Shown here: positions 49,101-59,599 of the stretch, piece after piece
Position numbering within the stretch: position 1 is the first letter of the stretch
Layout of the letters: the number at the start of each line of letters is the position of its first letter
Translations under genes and position numbers: made by a program
Notes under the pieces: generated by a model
Told to the model about the DNA's origin: nothing
Seen by the model: only the letters and a program-made list of their open reading frames with translations
Databases searched by the model: none
Source of the DNA: Ceratopteris richardii
Taxonomy: Eukaryota > Streptophyta > Polypodiopsida > Polypodiales > Pteridaceae
Direction of reading: 5' to 3'
DNA: 64,000 nt
Assembly: GCA_020310875.1 (NCBI GenBank)
Contig: CM035441.1
Coordinates: 85,248,704 to 85,312,703 of the forward strand

Positions 49101-49986
49101 GCAGAAACGACAGAGTGAACACGAATTCGTAGAATATCACCATCTTCAATGCCATCTGCATCAGCTTCAGTACCTATATTTGCAGTTCCTGTATTTGTAG
49201 GTGTAACAAGACATCTTTCAACACCTTGCATAATATTCCATAGTCCTTTTGCACCCAATACATGACGCATCATATAAGCCCACAATGGGTAATTTGTACC
49301 ATCCAACTTATCCTCAACAACCAACATACGAAATACATCACTGCTTTCAGCCATGGCCACTGACTAAAATACCATGATGCAAAAAAATGACTGTATCTAA
49401 AAAAGTTGAACAGAACTACCCAAACAAGTTCTACTAGATCTGTAGCAAACTTTGAGATGCTTATACTGGTGAACCAAAACCTGTATATATCTTTGGCACA
49501 AAAAGACAAAATAGCCTATATAAGCGCTATGATAGTGCGTTCGGAGGCCGAAACGAGCTCAGATCGAGATTTTGGCACCACACAACAAAGCTGTTTTTAT
49601 CTCTGAAACACCTTGAGTATGCTCATCAAATTTCATGCGATTTTGAGACTACGATCGGAGAGGTTTACACAATGCCCTAAATGAAGCGGCAACCTACTCT
49701 GATACCAATTATTGGAGTTAGACGTCTGTGGAAGCACATGAACAACACAAGGAAGAAGAAGAAGCTTGGAGCACTACACACAATACTGAATGTATTACCA
49801 CTAGAATGTACAAAGATAAGTAACCCATTAGGGCTATAGGCATATATACAAGCCAGGGGAAAAAAAACCTCCTAAAGAGGGAAAAAAGTGCCCGGACAGT
49901 CCTAGTGTGTTCACACACATCACTACCTAAATATATCAACAACATGGAATCTAAGGTTCAGGATGGTTTCCTTTGTGTCCATGACA

Positions 49987-50022
49987 GAGTCGACCATCGT
50001 GCATCACCAAAGAAATACTTCA
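49987..50022 (+). repeat. Copia-D2 3' LTR, last piece
   Basis: After the H target duplication GAGTC comes GTGCATCACCAAAGAAATACTTCA-like text in two blocks, matching the D LTR end at 4303-4330 and 63039-63062. This closes Copia-D2, and sequence leading to the Gypsy-M 3' end begins at 50023. Confidence 0.75.
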
Positions 50023-51140
50023 AAGGGGAAGTGGAAAATATTCCATTACTAGATCCCTTTTTCTTCGTTGAGACAGAGATTTTTTAAACTCTATCATTTG
50101 TCTAGAAAGGAATGGCACTATCATATCAAAAACAATAGGGAGATCTGATAGTAATAGTGGTTAGATTGAGTCTCACTTGAAGACCCTAGGGACAAAGTGA
50201 TTATTTATATTTCCCATGAAGGTGTTTGACTAGATGAGGAGTGCTAGTTATTGACATTTATGAGACTAGAAGTGGATTAATGGATTCTCTTTTGGGTTTT
50301 TCAGAGATAGGGATAAATCTAACCCATTGGACTATCAATCTCTTACTTGCTGTTTTGTCATGAGGATGATGACTAAGCATCACTTAGGAGGATTGATACT
50401 CATGGGTTATCTAAATCTTATAAAGTAATGAGTTTGCATTCATATGGAAAAGTAAGGGGAAGATAAAATACTAGAGTTTGCACAAGCACCATTAGATGCT
50501 CTTCCAATAAAATTTAGTCCAAAGTTTGTAGATCACAAACCAAGGATTTCTTAGTTAGTGGGATGTAGAGATTTCATTCTGCTACCTGTAATTACTTTTA
50601 TGTGAACTAGGATGATGGATTTACTAGGACACAATTTGGGTTAAAAATATTGCTTGTGAGTACACTCAAGGTTAGAAATACCTAGAGTGACATGAGGGAA
50701 AGTCTATCATTTTAATTTCAGAAGGATTTAGAGACACTTTCTTATGGGACTTTGTTCTATTACCTAGAAGATCACATTGTTTATTATCTCCAGTATAGTA
50801 TGGTTAAGCCTATATAGTTTGAAACTATACACTTATCTTTCATAGTATTATGCCATAGTGGAAGCACCATATGCACTTACATCATTTAGATGACGTGGAG
50901 TGATAGTTTGGAAGCTAGGTGTATATGGGAGGTAATAGAGACTTTAAAGATGGCTTTCCACCGTTGAGATGATCTCTTATGATGCTTCTTAAGGGGTAGG
51001 ATATGGAGAGGCAACACATAGAGATGACCATGTACTAGCACTACATGGGATTCAAGGGTGTCTGATCACTTTCTTCTACTAGTAGTATGGACATTTCATC
51101 TACATTTTTGAGGATAAAAATGTTTTTAATGGGAAGAAGA
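50023..51140 (+). other. Internal right part of M, no gene recognised
   Basis: AT-rich, no recognisable pol or other protein. The last 50 bp (TTTTTGAGGATAAAAATG, then a purine run) are the usual form of a gypsy 3' end and lead into the LTR at 51141. Confidence 0.55.
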
Positions 51141-51372
51141 TGTCACACCTTAGAGGTAGTAACACCTCTTGGCTACAATGCCACATGGAATCCTTTGGAT
51201 GGACTTACTATATGATGGTAGAAGAGAGAAGATGTGGGAATCTATTGTTGGAAGACTCATGCAAGAGTGAAGATGTATGGCCACTAGGTGGAAAAGGATT
51301 ATAGATTTCTTTGTGTGGCTACTATGAGCATTTGTGGGGCAAATCTCTAGCAAAAAAAGACCACGTTTTATT
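51141..51372 (+). repeat. Gypsy-M 3' LTR (232 bp)
   Basis: Diverged partner of 16423-16620, starting TGTCACACCTTAGAGG. About 30 bp longer through an insertion in its middle. Followed by GTTTG and Copia-C RT. Confidence 0.8.
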
Positions 51373-51676
51373 GTTTGGACATTGAAGAAGGCCTTTATGG
51401 CCTAAAGAAGGCTCCTAAAACTTGGAACTAGAGGTTTATTGATTATTTATGTAGGTGTGAGTATAAATTTAGTGATGCAAACCCATCACTATGTATCAAA
51501 AAGCATGATGGAAACATAGTATACACATGCACCCTATGTGAATTTCCTTATAATTAAAGACATCAAGGAAAATCTTATAAAGGAGTTCAAGATCTCATAC
51601 CTCATGATCTTGAAGTATTTCCTAGGAATTGAAACTATATATATGCAAAATGGAGTTTACATCATACAAAGGGAGT
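51373..51676 (+). mobile_element. Copia-C, part 3: RT fragment
   Basis: Reading resumes with wording equivalent to [16 protein letters not shown] (here EEGLYGLKKAPKTWN in one frame), then a DANPSL.IKKHDGN stretch, [20 protein letters not shown] and GVYIIQRE at 51.6 kb, each matching the Copia-I RT in order. The part fits directly after 16422, the other side of Gypsy-M. It ends at 51676 with the A4 LTR. Several breaks. Confidence 0.8.
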
Positions 51677-52092
51677 TGTTGGAGTTTGAGCACTACAAAA
51701 GGATGCAAATAGCACAAGGAAGAAGAAGAATCTTGGATCACATCACAAAGTGTATTACTAAGTGAATGTAGAAGAAAATATATGTATCCCATCTTATAGG
51801 CATATATACAACCTGGGAGGAAAAAATACTCCTAAAGAGGAAAAAAAGTGCCTATCAGTCCTAGGTGTGTTCACACAAAACACTAGGAAAATATATCACA
51901 AATCCTCCTTGTAGTAATGTTGTGAACAAGCAACTGGCACTCACATATAAGGAAGTGCCAAGCTATGTAGAATGAAATCAATCCACAAAGGGAAGTAAAC
52001 CCAACACTTTGTAAAGAGCTTCGAACTTCTCCTAAGGTAGAGCCTTTGACAGTGAAAAGGTATACAACATTACCCTGTGTGGGTGCATTGAA
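51677..52092 (-). mobile_element. Copia-A copy A4, 3' LTR and short internal piece
   Basis: LTR 51677-51900 (224 bp, TGTTGGAG...ATATCACA) followed inward by sequence matching the segment next to the A and A2 3' LTRs (CTCATGTATAAGGAAGTGCCAAGCTATGT-like, in blocks). It stops near 52092. The rest of the element and its 5' LTR are absent. It interrupts the Copia-C RT after GVYIIQRE. Confidence 0.85.
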
Positions 52093-53238
52093 AAAATTGA
52101 CCATATTATCAAGTTGAGAAGGAGAGACCCAAAATAAACAACTCAAAAATATCTCTCAAGGCATTAAAGAGCCACCCTCAAGCCCGTGATGAGTTGACAA
52201 GGGAAGATACAAAAGACATACTCTCATGATATTTTTCTAAAGAAAGAGGAACCATCTATGCCCCAAAATATGGGGCCACCTATGTCACAACCTCAAGAGG
52301 TTCCACCACTTCTTGATTCCACAAGATTAGAAGTGTTTTTTGATCCAAGTGAACCAAAAAACATCCTAGATGAGAAGACTTGGACTTGCAACAAAAGAAA
52401 ACCTATGACATGGTCTCAATAATCTCTGATGTTGATGACTCATGGAAAGAGTAACTCTCATAAGAAGTGCAAGAAAATAGGCAGAATAAGATGTGTTTAA
52501 TGAATTCACCTTTTGAACAAGTAGAAGTTATGTTGCCTACCTTTCTTGCAAGTTTTGGTGTGAAAAGCATTGGCAATGTGAGGGAAGAAGTGTTTGATTA
52601 CAACAATGCCTCTCAATAAACTTTTGAGATATCTAGGAGACAATGAGAATGCTTATGAATGAAAAATACCACTCAATTGAAATTCAAAAAGTAGAAGTCA
52701 GATGGGTCTCAAGGAACCCTAGATGAACCAAGAAAAGCCAAGGCAAAGTAAAATTTTATTGTGGGAGAATCAGTTAATAAACCCCATCATTAGGAAGATA
52801 CTGCAAAAGAACTAAGAGTGGATCCAAAAACCACCAAGTCCAAAAAGCATATCAAATAGATACCCGTAGATAAAGTGGGAGAATATAATGATTGTGATGA
52901 GGGAAATACTTGTATATCCATCACTTTCAATGATTGCACTACCAATGCCATCGTAGATTGTGGTGCATGTGTTGCAATCACCACCAAGGCCTTGTGGGTT
53001 AAACACGATAAGATAGCACTTAAGCCAACTCAAATGAAACTTGAGCTAGTACATGGACATATGGGTCAATGCTTAGGGTCGATAGAAGGAGTCACCCTAA
53101 AGATTGGGGTAGATTTTGAACACCAATTGACCATCTGTGATTTGTAAAGCTACCAGCTTTGAGATATTGCTAGGAAGACCATTCCTAAGACACCTAAATG
53201 TTGTTCAAAATTGGGTTCAAAATGTAGTATATGTGGAA
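52093..53238 (+). mobile_element. Gypsy remnant N1 (gag end and aspartic protease), broken
   Basis: Near 52875-53225 the readings ISITFNDCTTNAIVDCGACV, ALWVKHDKIALKPTQMKLEL and SFEILLGRPFLRHLNVVQNW correspond to a gypsy-type retropepsin: flap and active-site region followed by the LGRPWL-type end. Upstream (52200-52450) a proline-rich gag-like reading (MPQNMGPPMSQPQEVPPLLD) is seen. No RT is visible because Copia-A3 follows at 53239. Several breaks. Confidence 0.65.
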
Positions 53239-54277
53239 TTTTGGAGTTTGAGGTCTGCAGAAGCATGTGAACAACATAAGGAAGAAGAAGAAGAAGAAGA
53301 AGAAGAAGAAGAAGAAGCTTGAAGCACAACACACAATACTGAATTTATTACCAAGTGAATGTACAAAGGTAAGTAACCCATTAGGGTTATAGGCATATAT
53401 ACAAGCCGGGGGGAAAAAACTCCTGAAGAGGGAAAAAAATGCCGTGATGATCCTAAGTGTGTTCACACACATTACTACCAAAATATATCAACAAATTCCC
53501 CTTGGAAGTGATGCAATGAACAATGAGTTGGCACTCATGTATAAGGAAGTGACAAGCTATGTGGAAAGAGATGGATTCACAGAAGGAACTAAGCCCAAAG
53601 CTCTGCAAAAAGCTTCAATTTTCTCTTGAGGAAGAGCCTTTGTGAAAAGATATGCAATGTTATTTTGTGTGAGCACATATGCTGAACTGATCTCTCCAGC
53701 AAAGAACCTCTCCTTGACATAATGATAAGGCAACTCGATGTGCTTTGTGGGAGCATGGAACATAGGGTTCCATGCAGTTGCCAATGCACTTTTATTGTCA
53801 ATGAAGATGGTGGTGGTAGAAGACTGAACAACACCCAAATTAGCCATAAGGAGTCTGAGCCACACACATTCAAAAGTCACTGTGAAAGCTACCCTATACT
53901 CAGCCTCACAACTAGAAGCAGCTATAGTAGGCTGCTTCTTGCTCAACCAAGATATTCATGAGCTACCAAGCATGAAGCAAAAACCACTAGTGGATGCACG
54001 AGTGGCATAAAGACTAGCCCATTCAAAGTTAGAAAAAGCATGTAAATCTAGAAGTAGTGATCTCCCTTGGGAATAAAGAAATCCTACCCGAGTACCACTC
54101 AAAGTAGCAAAAGATGCGCTTAACGACATGTCAATTCTTGACAGCAATGCATAAACTTGCTCATTTAAGAGACGTCAAACTAAATATTAGGCCGAGTTAT
54201 GCATAAGTAAATCAAGCATCCAATAGCCTGCTGATAGAGAATAACATCAAATGCATCTCTAGCATCATGAAAACTCA
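53239..54277 (-). mobile_element. Copia-A copy A3, 3' LTR and RNase H part
   Basis: LTR 53239-53493 (255 bp), longer than in other copies because its GAA run has grown to twelve units (53281-53317). Internal RNase H wording: WLSKKQPT-like start, SCEAEYRVAFTVTFECVWLR and KHIELPYHYVKERFFAGEI (53.6-53.95 kb). It stops near 54277 within the sequence that lies upstream of RNase H in A and A2. The 5' half is missing. A few breaks. Confidence 0.85.
53281..53317. repeat. (GAA)12 microsatellite inside the A3 LTR
   Basis: Twelve GAA units in a row. The same place in other Copia-A LTRs has three to five units. Confidence 0.97.
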
Positions 54278-56480
54278 AGAAAATGTGCAATTATACCACC
54301 TGAGTATGTGGAATCCATGTGGAAAAGGTCGATAAACATTTTGAAGTTGACCAAAAAACAAGAGAGCATGGAAACTATGTGATCAAGCAAACAGGGGTGT
54401 AGGATAGAGAAAGGCCTCCAGAAGAAGATTCAAGCCTAAGTACACAAACAAATAAAGGAAAGGTTGTAGAAGGAGAAACAAAAACAAGATAGAGAAGACC
54501 AGAATATTATAATGGAACACTATGATCTAGGTAACGAAATTAATCTTACAATCTTATTGAAGATATCTCCACACAGGAGCCCGATATAAGTTGGCCACAA
54601 CTATTGCAACTTTCATAAAAAACTAGAAGGGAGTAGTCCAAGCTAGTGAGTACTAGGAGGTCTAGAAATAAAGATACTAATCTCATAAGGATAAATGTAT
54701 GTACCGCAATAAATGCATATATAAAAGGGAAAAGGATCTCAAATGTTCAAGTAGATGGGAAATCACATATTGATGGAATTTAATCCCTCATATTTGCACA
54801 CTAGAAGTGAAATGAACCCAATACCTAGGTCCCTTTATACACCTTTTCAGCTACCCTACAACAGAACTCTCATTCACATACCTTAAACTGATCCAAATCA
54901 CCTAAACTTTTAGGCACACTTAGTATGGTTCATAATCTTTCCAAAAAGCTAAAGAACAACACCTCAAATAGATATGTTTAGGTTAGTGAATAACTCTATA
55001 ATAAACAGATTATGTAGAGATGTAGGATATGCAAAAATTAGGGTTACAGAGATACACCACTTCCTTTGCACATAAAACTGATTTCAAGAAGCCCTCTTAG
55101 GATAAGTAGGACACATATAAGCTACAGAATGCAACTTAAATCTCCTGAATTGGATATGTACACAAAGCGTTACAACTGTTATAATAGAAAATATCTATAC
55201 CTACAAGAGCCTAGAGGGGTTGTGGGCTTGATAGCTCCTCCTTGCTCCTTCCCTATGCATATAACACCCTCCTTTGTATTTTTCCTACCTTGTATAGCTA
55301 TGTTTCAGCTTCTTGAGACTTGGATGACTCTCTCCTTGAGCCTCCTTGAGTATATGTCTCTTGTTCTTCAATGACCTACTCCACTTCCATGCATTTGATG
55401 ACTCTTCACCTTCTTTTATAGCTTTTGGATGCCTCTCTTGACTTTTCCACTGCCTTAGGAGTACCTTGCCCCACCTTAAGACCACCCTAAGAATTTTGAG
55501 TCATGAATTTTGTCCACATTAACGTCTTTTGACCCCTTTATCCACCTAAAGCTTGCATATTTCACATTTTCAACACTCCCCCTCAAGCTTAAGGTGGTAG
55601 TGTCTATATCAAGTAAGCTCATAGCTTTTGAAACTTTGTATATTTCTCTTGGCCTTCAATGACCTACAATACTTCCATGCATTTGATGACTCTTCACCTT
55701 CTTTTTATAGCTTTTGGATGCCTCTCCTGACTTTTCCACCACCTTAGGATTGCCTTTCTTGCCTTGCTAGACCTTAAGACTACCCTAAGTGTTTTGAGTC
55801 ACGACTTTTGTCCACATTAAGATCTTTTGACCCCTTTATCCACCTAAAGCTTTCATAGTTCACATTTTCATCAGATATGAGTGTGATGATGAAGAAAACA
55901 TATTAAGCTTGGCTATGATAGGAGCATCTGCATACCATGGCAAAATAGCGAACAATAGTGTTGTTAAAATGCATTGTTCTCATTGAAAAGTTAAGATTTA
56001 TGGTGTGTGATATAGAAGTTACCTTGTATATGTATGTAGGTGCAACCAAAGGGGAGGGATACCCCATCGTATTAGGATGCCCATGTTTAATTGTGACAAA
56101 AGTAGATAAAAGATGGGGATTTGATCTCATTGTTATCAAACCAAATGATAAAAATAAATCAATTTCTTATTATTTGAGGGATATAAAGAAGGATGATCAA
56201 AGATATGAAACAATTGTAGATGAAGAAAGTTTGTGTTATGATAGTGACTCTCCCAATGAAGAATTGACAATTGAAAATGATTCTTTGGCACTTGAAGTCA
56301 TGGGAGTATTCTTTCGAGGAAAGGAATCTGGAGGCAAAGAGGATGATCTACAACAAATACAAAGTGAGAATTCCACATGAGAAATGGATTTCAAAAAGAT
56401 GCTAGCAAAAGATATCACCTTAGAGGAAAGGAGTGAATACATCATGCTCAAACCCAAATTGTTCATCAAAGATTGAAACG
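54278..56480 (+). mobile_element. Gypsy remnant N2 (protease region), split by copia LTRs O
   Basis: Left part 54278-54770 reads ISWPQLLQLS, then INAYIKGKRISNVQVDG, the lead into a gypsy retropepsin. Right part 55874-56480 reads MVCDIEVTLYMYVGATKGEG, YPIVLGCPCL (the LGRPWL-type end), WGFDLIVIKPNDKNKSIS, then an acidic linker NEELTIENDSLALEVMGVFF. The two parts face each other across the O insertion, with near-matching flanks CATAT and GATAT. RT and integrase are not seen; N2 meets the Copia-D3 LTR at about 56480. Several breaks. Confidence 0.7.
54771..55873 (-). mobile_element. Copia-like O: LTR, 80 bp of internal sequence, partial LTR
   Basis: 3' LTR 54771-55573 (TGATGG...CACATTTTCAACA on the plus strand), complement of a polypurine tract CTCCCCCTCAAGCTTAAGG at 55574-55592, a short internal piece with wording like the end of copia RNase H, then a partial second LTR about 55642-55873 ending CACATTTTCATCA. 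The two LTR copies share about 220 bp from CTTCAATGACCTAC on. Nearly all of the element is gone. Flanks CATAT (54766-54770) and GATAT (55874-55878) fit a worn target duplication. Confidence 0.7.
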
Positions 56481-59400
56481 AAATCCATACACAATACACA
56501 GATCACCCACACAGATTTCTTAGATCATATGAATGCAATCGAACTTCAAGCCTATGGTTGATTAGGCCACTATATGCTTTATTAAAGAACATATACAAAA
56601 GTTTCCAATGGCCATTTGGCCTTTCACATTGACACTAACGGTAACAATCTCCCACTAAAGGCCAATATGGCCAAAGTGACTATGGGAGAAAAATAAAGAA
56701 TGATAAGAATACTTGAGTGTAAGTATACAAACCATACATCCCACCTGATGGTCATGTTACACAGTATATAAATAACTATGTAAGATTAGGAATCAAGTAA
56801 CCCCCATCAAGTGACAATAGTGTCAAAAGATATCCTCTGGCATAACCTTAGTCAAAGCATTGACAACATTATCCCGAGTATGAAACTTCTCAAGAATAAT
56901 GCACTTAGTGGCTAATCAATCTCTAATGAAGTGAAACTGCACCTCAATGTGCTTGGTCTTTGCATGATAGACCAGATTCTTAGCCAAGGCAATGACACTC
57001 TGACTATCACTAAGCAAACGAGGTACATGCTAAGCTAGACCTATATCACAAGCAAGAAGGGAAAGATACAATGCTTCCTTACATGCCTCACTTGTTGCAA
57101 CAGGACGTTCTTGAAGACGAGATCTCCAAGAGATAGGACCTCCAACAAACTGAAAAATGTACCCTGATACAGACTTACGATTGTCCACACAACCAGCATA
57201 ATTAGAACGTATGTAACCAATAATGGATGCTTTCCCTCTACCCAAGTATAGATACTTGTCCTTAGTGCCATCGAGATATCTCAAAATCATCTTGACCGCT
57301 TCCCAATGCTTCTTACCAAGTTTGGACATATATCTGCTTAGAACTCCCACTGCAAACACAATATCTGGTATTGTAGCTACCATAACATATTTGAGACTAC
57401 CAACAACAAAATGATAAGGAAATTTGGTCATGAAATTCCTTTTGCTCATCTGATTTGGGGCAATCATCCTTGCTCAATTTCACGTATGTGGGTAAAGATG
57501 TACTCAATGCCTTTCCACCCTTCATATTGAACATGTGAAGTACTTTGGATATGTACTCACTTTGAGACAAGTATATGCATCTTTTACTCCTATCAAATGT
57601 CGCACTCAACTTCTTTTTTAGAATTGACAAGTCATATGAGGACTTCCCAACAATCAACGTATCATCGACATAAAAGTATCAAGCATATTAATCTGCCATA
57701 TGAGAATCTCTTTGTCAAGAGACAATGATCCTCATTGCTTCAAGAATAGCCTTGAGACATCATCAAAGCATCAAACTTTTGGTACCATTGTCTAGGGGAT
57801 TGTTTAAGTCCATATAAGCTCTTCTTCAGCTTACAAACTACATTTTCTTTGCCAGTAATGGCATAACCCTCAGGTTGTTTCATGTAGATCTCATATGTAA
57901 GATCTCCATGCAAGAAAGAAATTTTCATATCCATTTGGACTAGCTGTAAGTACTCCATTGCAACAAATCCAAGCAACAATCAAAGGGTAGTCATCTTGAC
58001 CATTGGAGAGAAGATTTCCTCGAAATAAACACCATGCTATTGCTTAAAACCCTTTGCAACAAGTCATGTTTTATCCTTTGGAGAAGCAATATATGATGTG
58101 AATTTTAGCTTATATACCCATTTACATGGTAAAGTTTTCCTGCCCTTTGGCAAAGGTATTAACTCCCAAGTACCATTCTTGTGAATAGAATCCAACTCGC
58201 TCTTCATGGAGCATTCCCACTTGACATGACCCTTTGTCTGCATGGCCTCTTTCTAGCAAGAAGGCTCACCAACATCTATTATCATAACAAAATCCAAACC
58301 TAGAACATATCTATCAGGTGGATGTGAGACACGTGCAGAGCGTCTCAATGGTTACTGAACCGGAACATTTGCAAACTGATCTGATGGGACATTCTCTTGA
58401 ACATCCCTATGTGTAGCATTTTTATGCATGCTAATTGGAGGACTAGTATCCTCAAACACCACTCTTCTCACTTCAACCTCCTTAATGGGTTGCTTATGCA
58501 TCTTAGGATCATTGAAAATGACATCACTACTTTTGATCACTGATAGTGTTTCAGGATCCCATAAGTGATATAAAAATTGTCTGTCTCGACCATATCCAAG
58601 AAAAATGCATTGCTTTGGCTTATGGTACAACTTTTATCTAAGATTCTTGGGTATATTAACATAGGCTTCACACCCGAAAACTCGAAGATGATCATAATAT
58701 GGTAGCTTCCCTATCCATAACTCTTGTGCCACTTTGAGACCTTTGGTAGTACTAGGTGAAAGGTTAATCACGTGTTGCACTCAATATTGCTTCTGCCCAA
58801 AAGCCTTGTGAAAGGTTTACATCATGTAGCATAGAAACTACTCTATCCTAAATATTTCTATTCATCCTTTCAGCTAAAACATTCTCTACTAGGATATAAG
58901 GAATTGTAAACTCTCTACAAATTCCTCTAGACTGACAAAAAAGATTGAATTCATTTGAGGTATACTCACCCCTATTATTTGAATGCAAAGCATCCAAAAT
59001 GAAAAATCAAAGAAAGATAACACATGCAAGTAACCAAAAAAAGAAATATTTTCCATTCCACTATGAGATATGTGGGCCAAACAGCCATGCCAAATACAAT
59101 CCATAGGTTGTTCACTAATAATTAACAAGTGTTCTTTCTATGACACAAATAAAGGATAAAGTATGCCAACTTTGTTTCCTTTTGCAATAACCATATTGTC
59201 CTTTGATATGCAAAAGGACGGAGCATAGAAACCCACCTTGTAACCAAGGTCATCAAGTTGATCAACTGACATCAAACTACATGATAACTGAGGTACATGG
59301 CATACATTATGCATAGTAAATTTTGAACCATCAATGAATTGCACAACCACATCTCCAATCCGGACGTCACACTGGTAAGAGTTATCAAGTCTCACATTAC

Positions 59401-59590
59401 CAAGAAACTTTGCTGCATAAGTAGAGAACCATTCTCTATGTGGTGTTACATGGAAAGAAGCACTAGAATCTAACAACAACATGTGGGAAAGAGAATCAAC
59501 CATAAGAGTCTCAGCAAGCACAGTACTATCAAGTTTCAACATATCAACATCATCAAAAATAGCATTGATTTCTTCAATCTTCATGGTTTT
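56481..59590 (-). mobile_element. Copia-D copy D3 (protease to 3' LTR), broken
   Basis: Minus strand. 3' LTR part 56481-56738 starts TGTATGGTTTGTATAC after the polypurine tract CAGGTGGGA. Coding remnant runs up to about 59584. LTR end, gag, primer site and 5' LTR are absent. It joins gypsy N2 on the left and unassigned K on the right. It aligns with D2 throughout, with several breaks of its own. Confidence 0.85.
56790..59584 (-). pseudogene. Copia-D3 protease, integrase, RT, RNase H remnant
   Basis: Motifs on the minus strand: HMLLLDSSASFHVTPHREW (protease, 59.46 kb), CIWHGCLAHISHSGMENISF (59.08 kb), integrase near 58.6-59.0 kb, post-integrase KQCIFLGYGRDRQFLYHLWD (58.6 kb), RT QMDMKISFLHGDL and LYGLKQSPRQWYQKFDALM (57.75-57.93 kb), YLSQSEYISKVLHMFNMKGG (57.55 kb), RNase H YLDGTKDKYLYLGRGKASI (57.25 kb). 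Roughly eight breaks. Confidence 0.85.
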
Positions 59591-59599
59591 TTGAACAAG

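Larger units (their letters stand above)
44700..49360 (-). pseudogene. Copia-A2 gag-pol remnant
   Basis: Gag VEDKLDGTNYPLWAYMMRHV (49.3 kb), knuckle CKYCKANDHVIKSC (48.5 kb), protease YFDSGATKHITSQ (48.27 kb), LWHACFGHLNFARL with CEGCILGKM-like text (47.75-47.88 kb), [30 protein letters not shown] and VVYVDEMLLTG (46.4-46.9 kb), RNase H SCEAEYEAAFTVTVECVW (44.95 kb). Close to Copia-A over its full length; the integrase part is shortened. Interrupted by TRIM1. Confidence 0.85.
44343..49941 (-). mobile_element. Copia-A copy A2, broken, carrying TRIM1
   Basis: 3' LTR 44343-44572, 5' LTR 49710-49941 (230 and 232 bp), same family as Copia-A at 11116. The initiator-Met primer site lies on the minus strand at about 49697-49708 (CTCTGATACCAA). 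Flanks ACATA (44338-44342) and ACATG (49942-49946) are an imperfect target duplication in the Gypsy-H LTR; the uninterrupted H sequence is at about 36030-36045. LTRs differ at about 16 of 230 positions (7 percent). Gag, knuckle, protease, integrase, RT and RNase H are all partly present, with ten or so breaks, and a TRIM sits between the RT and RNase H parts at 45335-46167. Confidence 0.92.
35393..49986 (-). mobile_element. Gypsy-H, gag-only gypsy element, interrupted by two copia elements
   Basis: Minus-strand element. The 3' LTR is 35393 to about 36079. The internal region is 36080-37317. The 5' LTR lies in three pieces: 37318-37389, 43767-44342 and 49942-49986. LTR ends are TGTCA...TGACA and flanking target duplication is GAGTC (35388-35392, 49987-49991). 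The 5' LTR is split first by Copia-I (target TACAA) and then by Copia-A2. The internal region holds a gypsy gag but no protease, RT or integrase, so H is a short non-autonomous form or a large-deletion remnant. The sequence next to the 5' LTR, TGGCAAGACTCC on the minus strand (about 37303-37314), is a primer site candidate unlike the Met type of all other elements here. The coding part has a few breaks. Confidence 0.85.

Noticed and set aside
55366-55876. The 220-bp repeat pair as a segmental duplication of a gene
   Set aside because: The complement of a copia polypurine tract and an RNase H tail lie between the copies, so they are LTR copies of element O.
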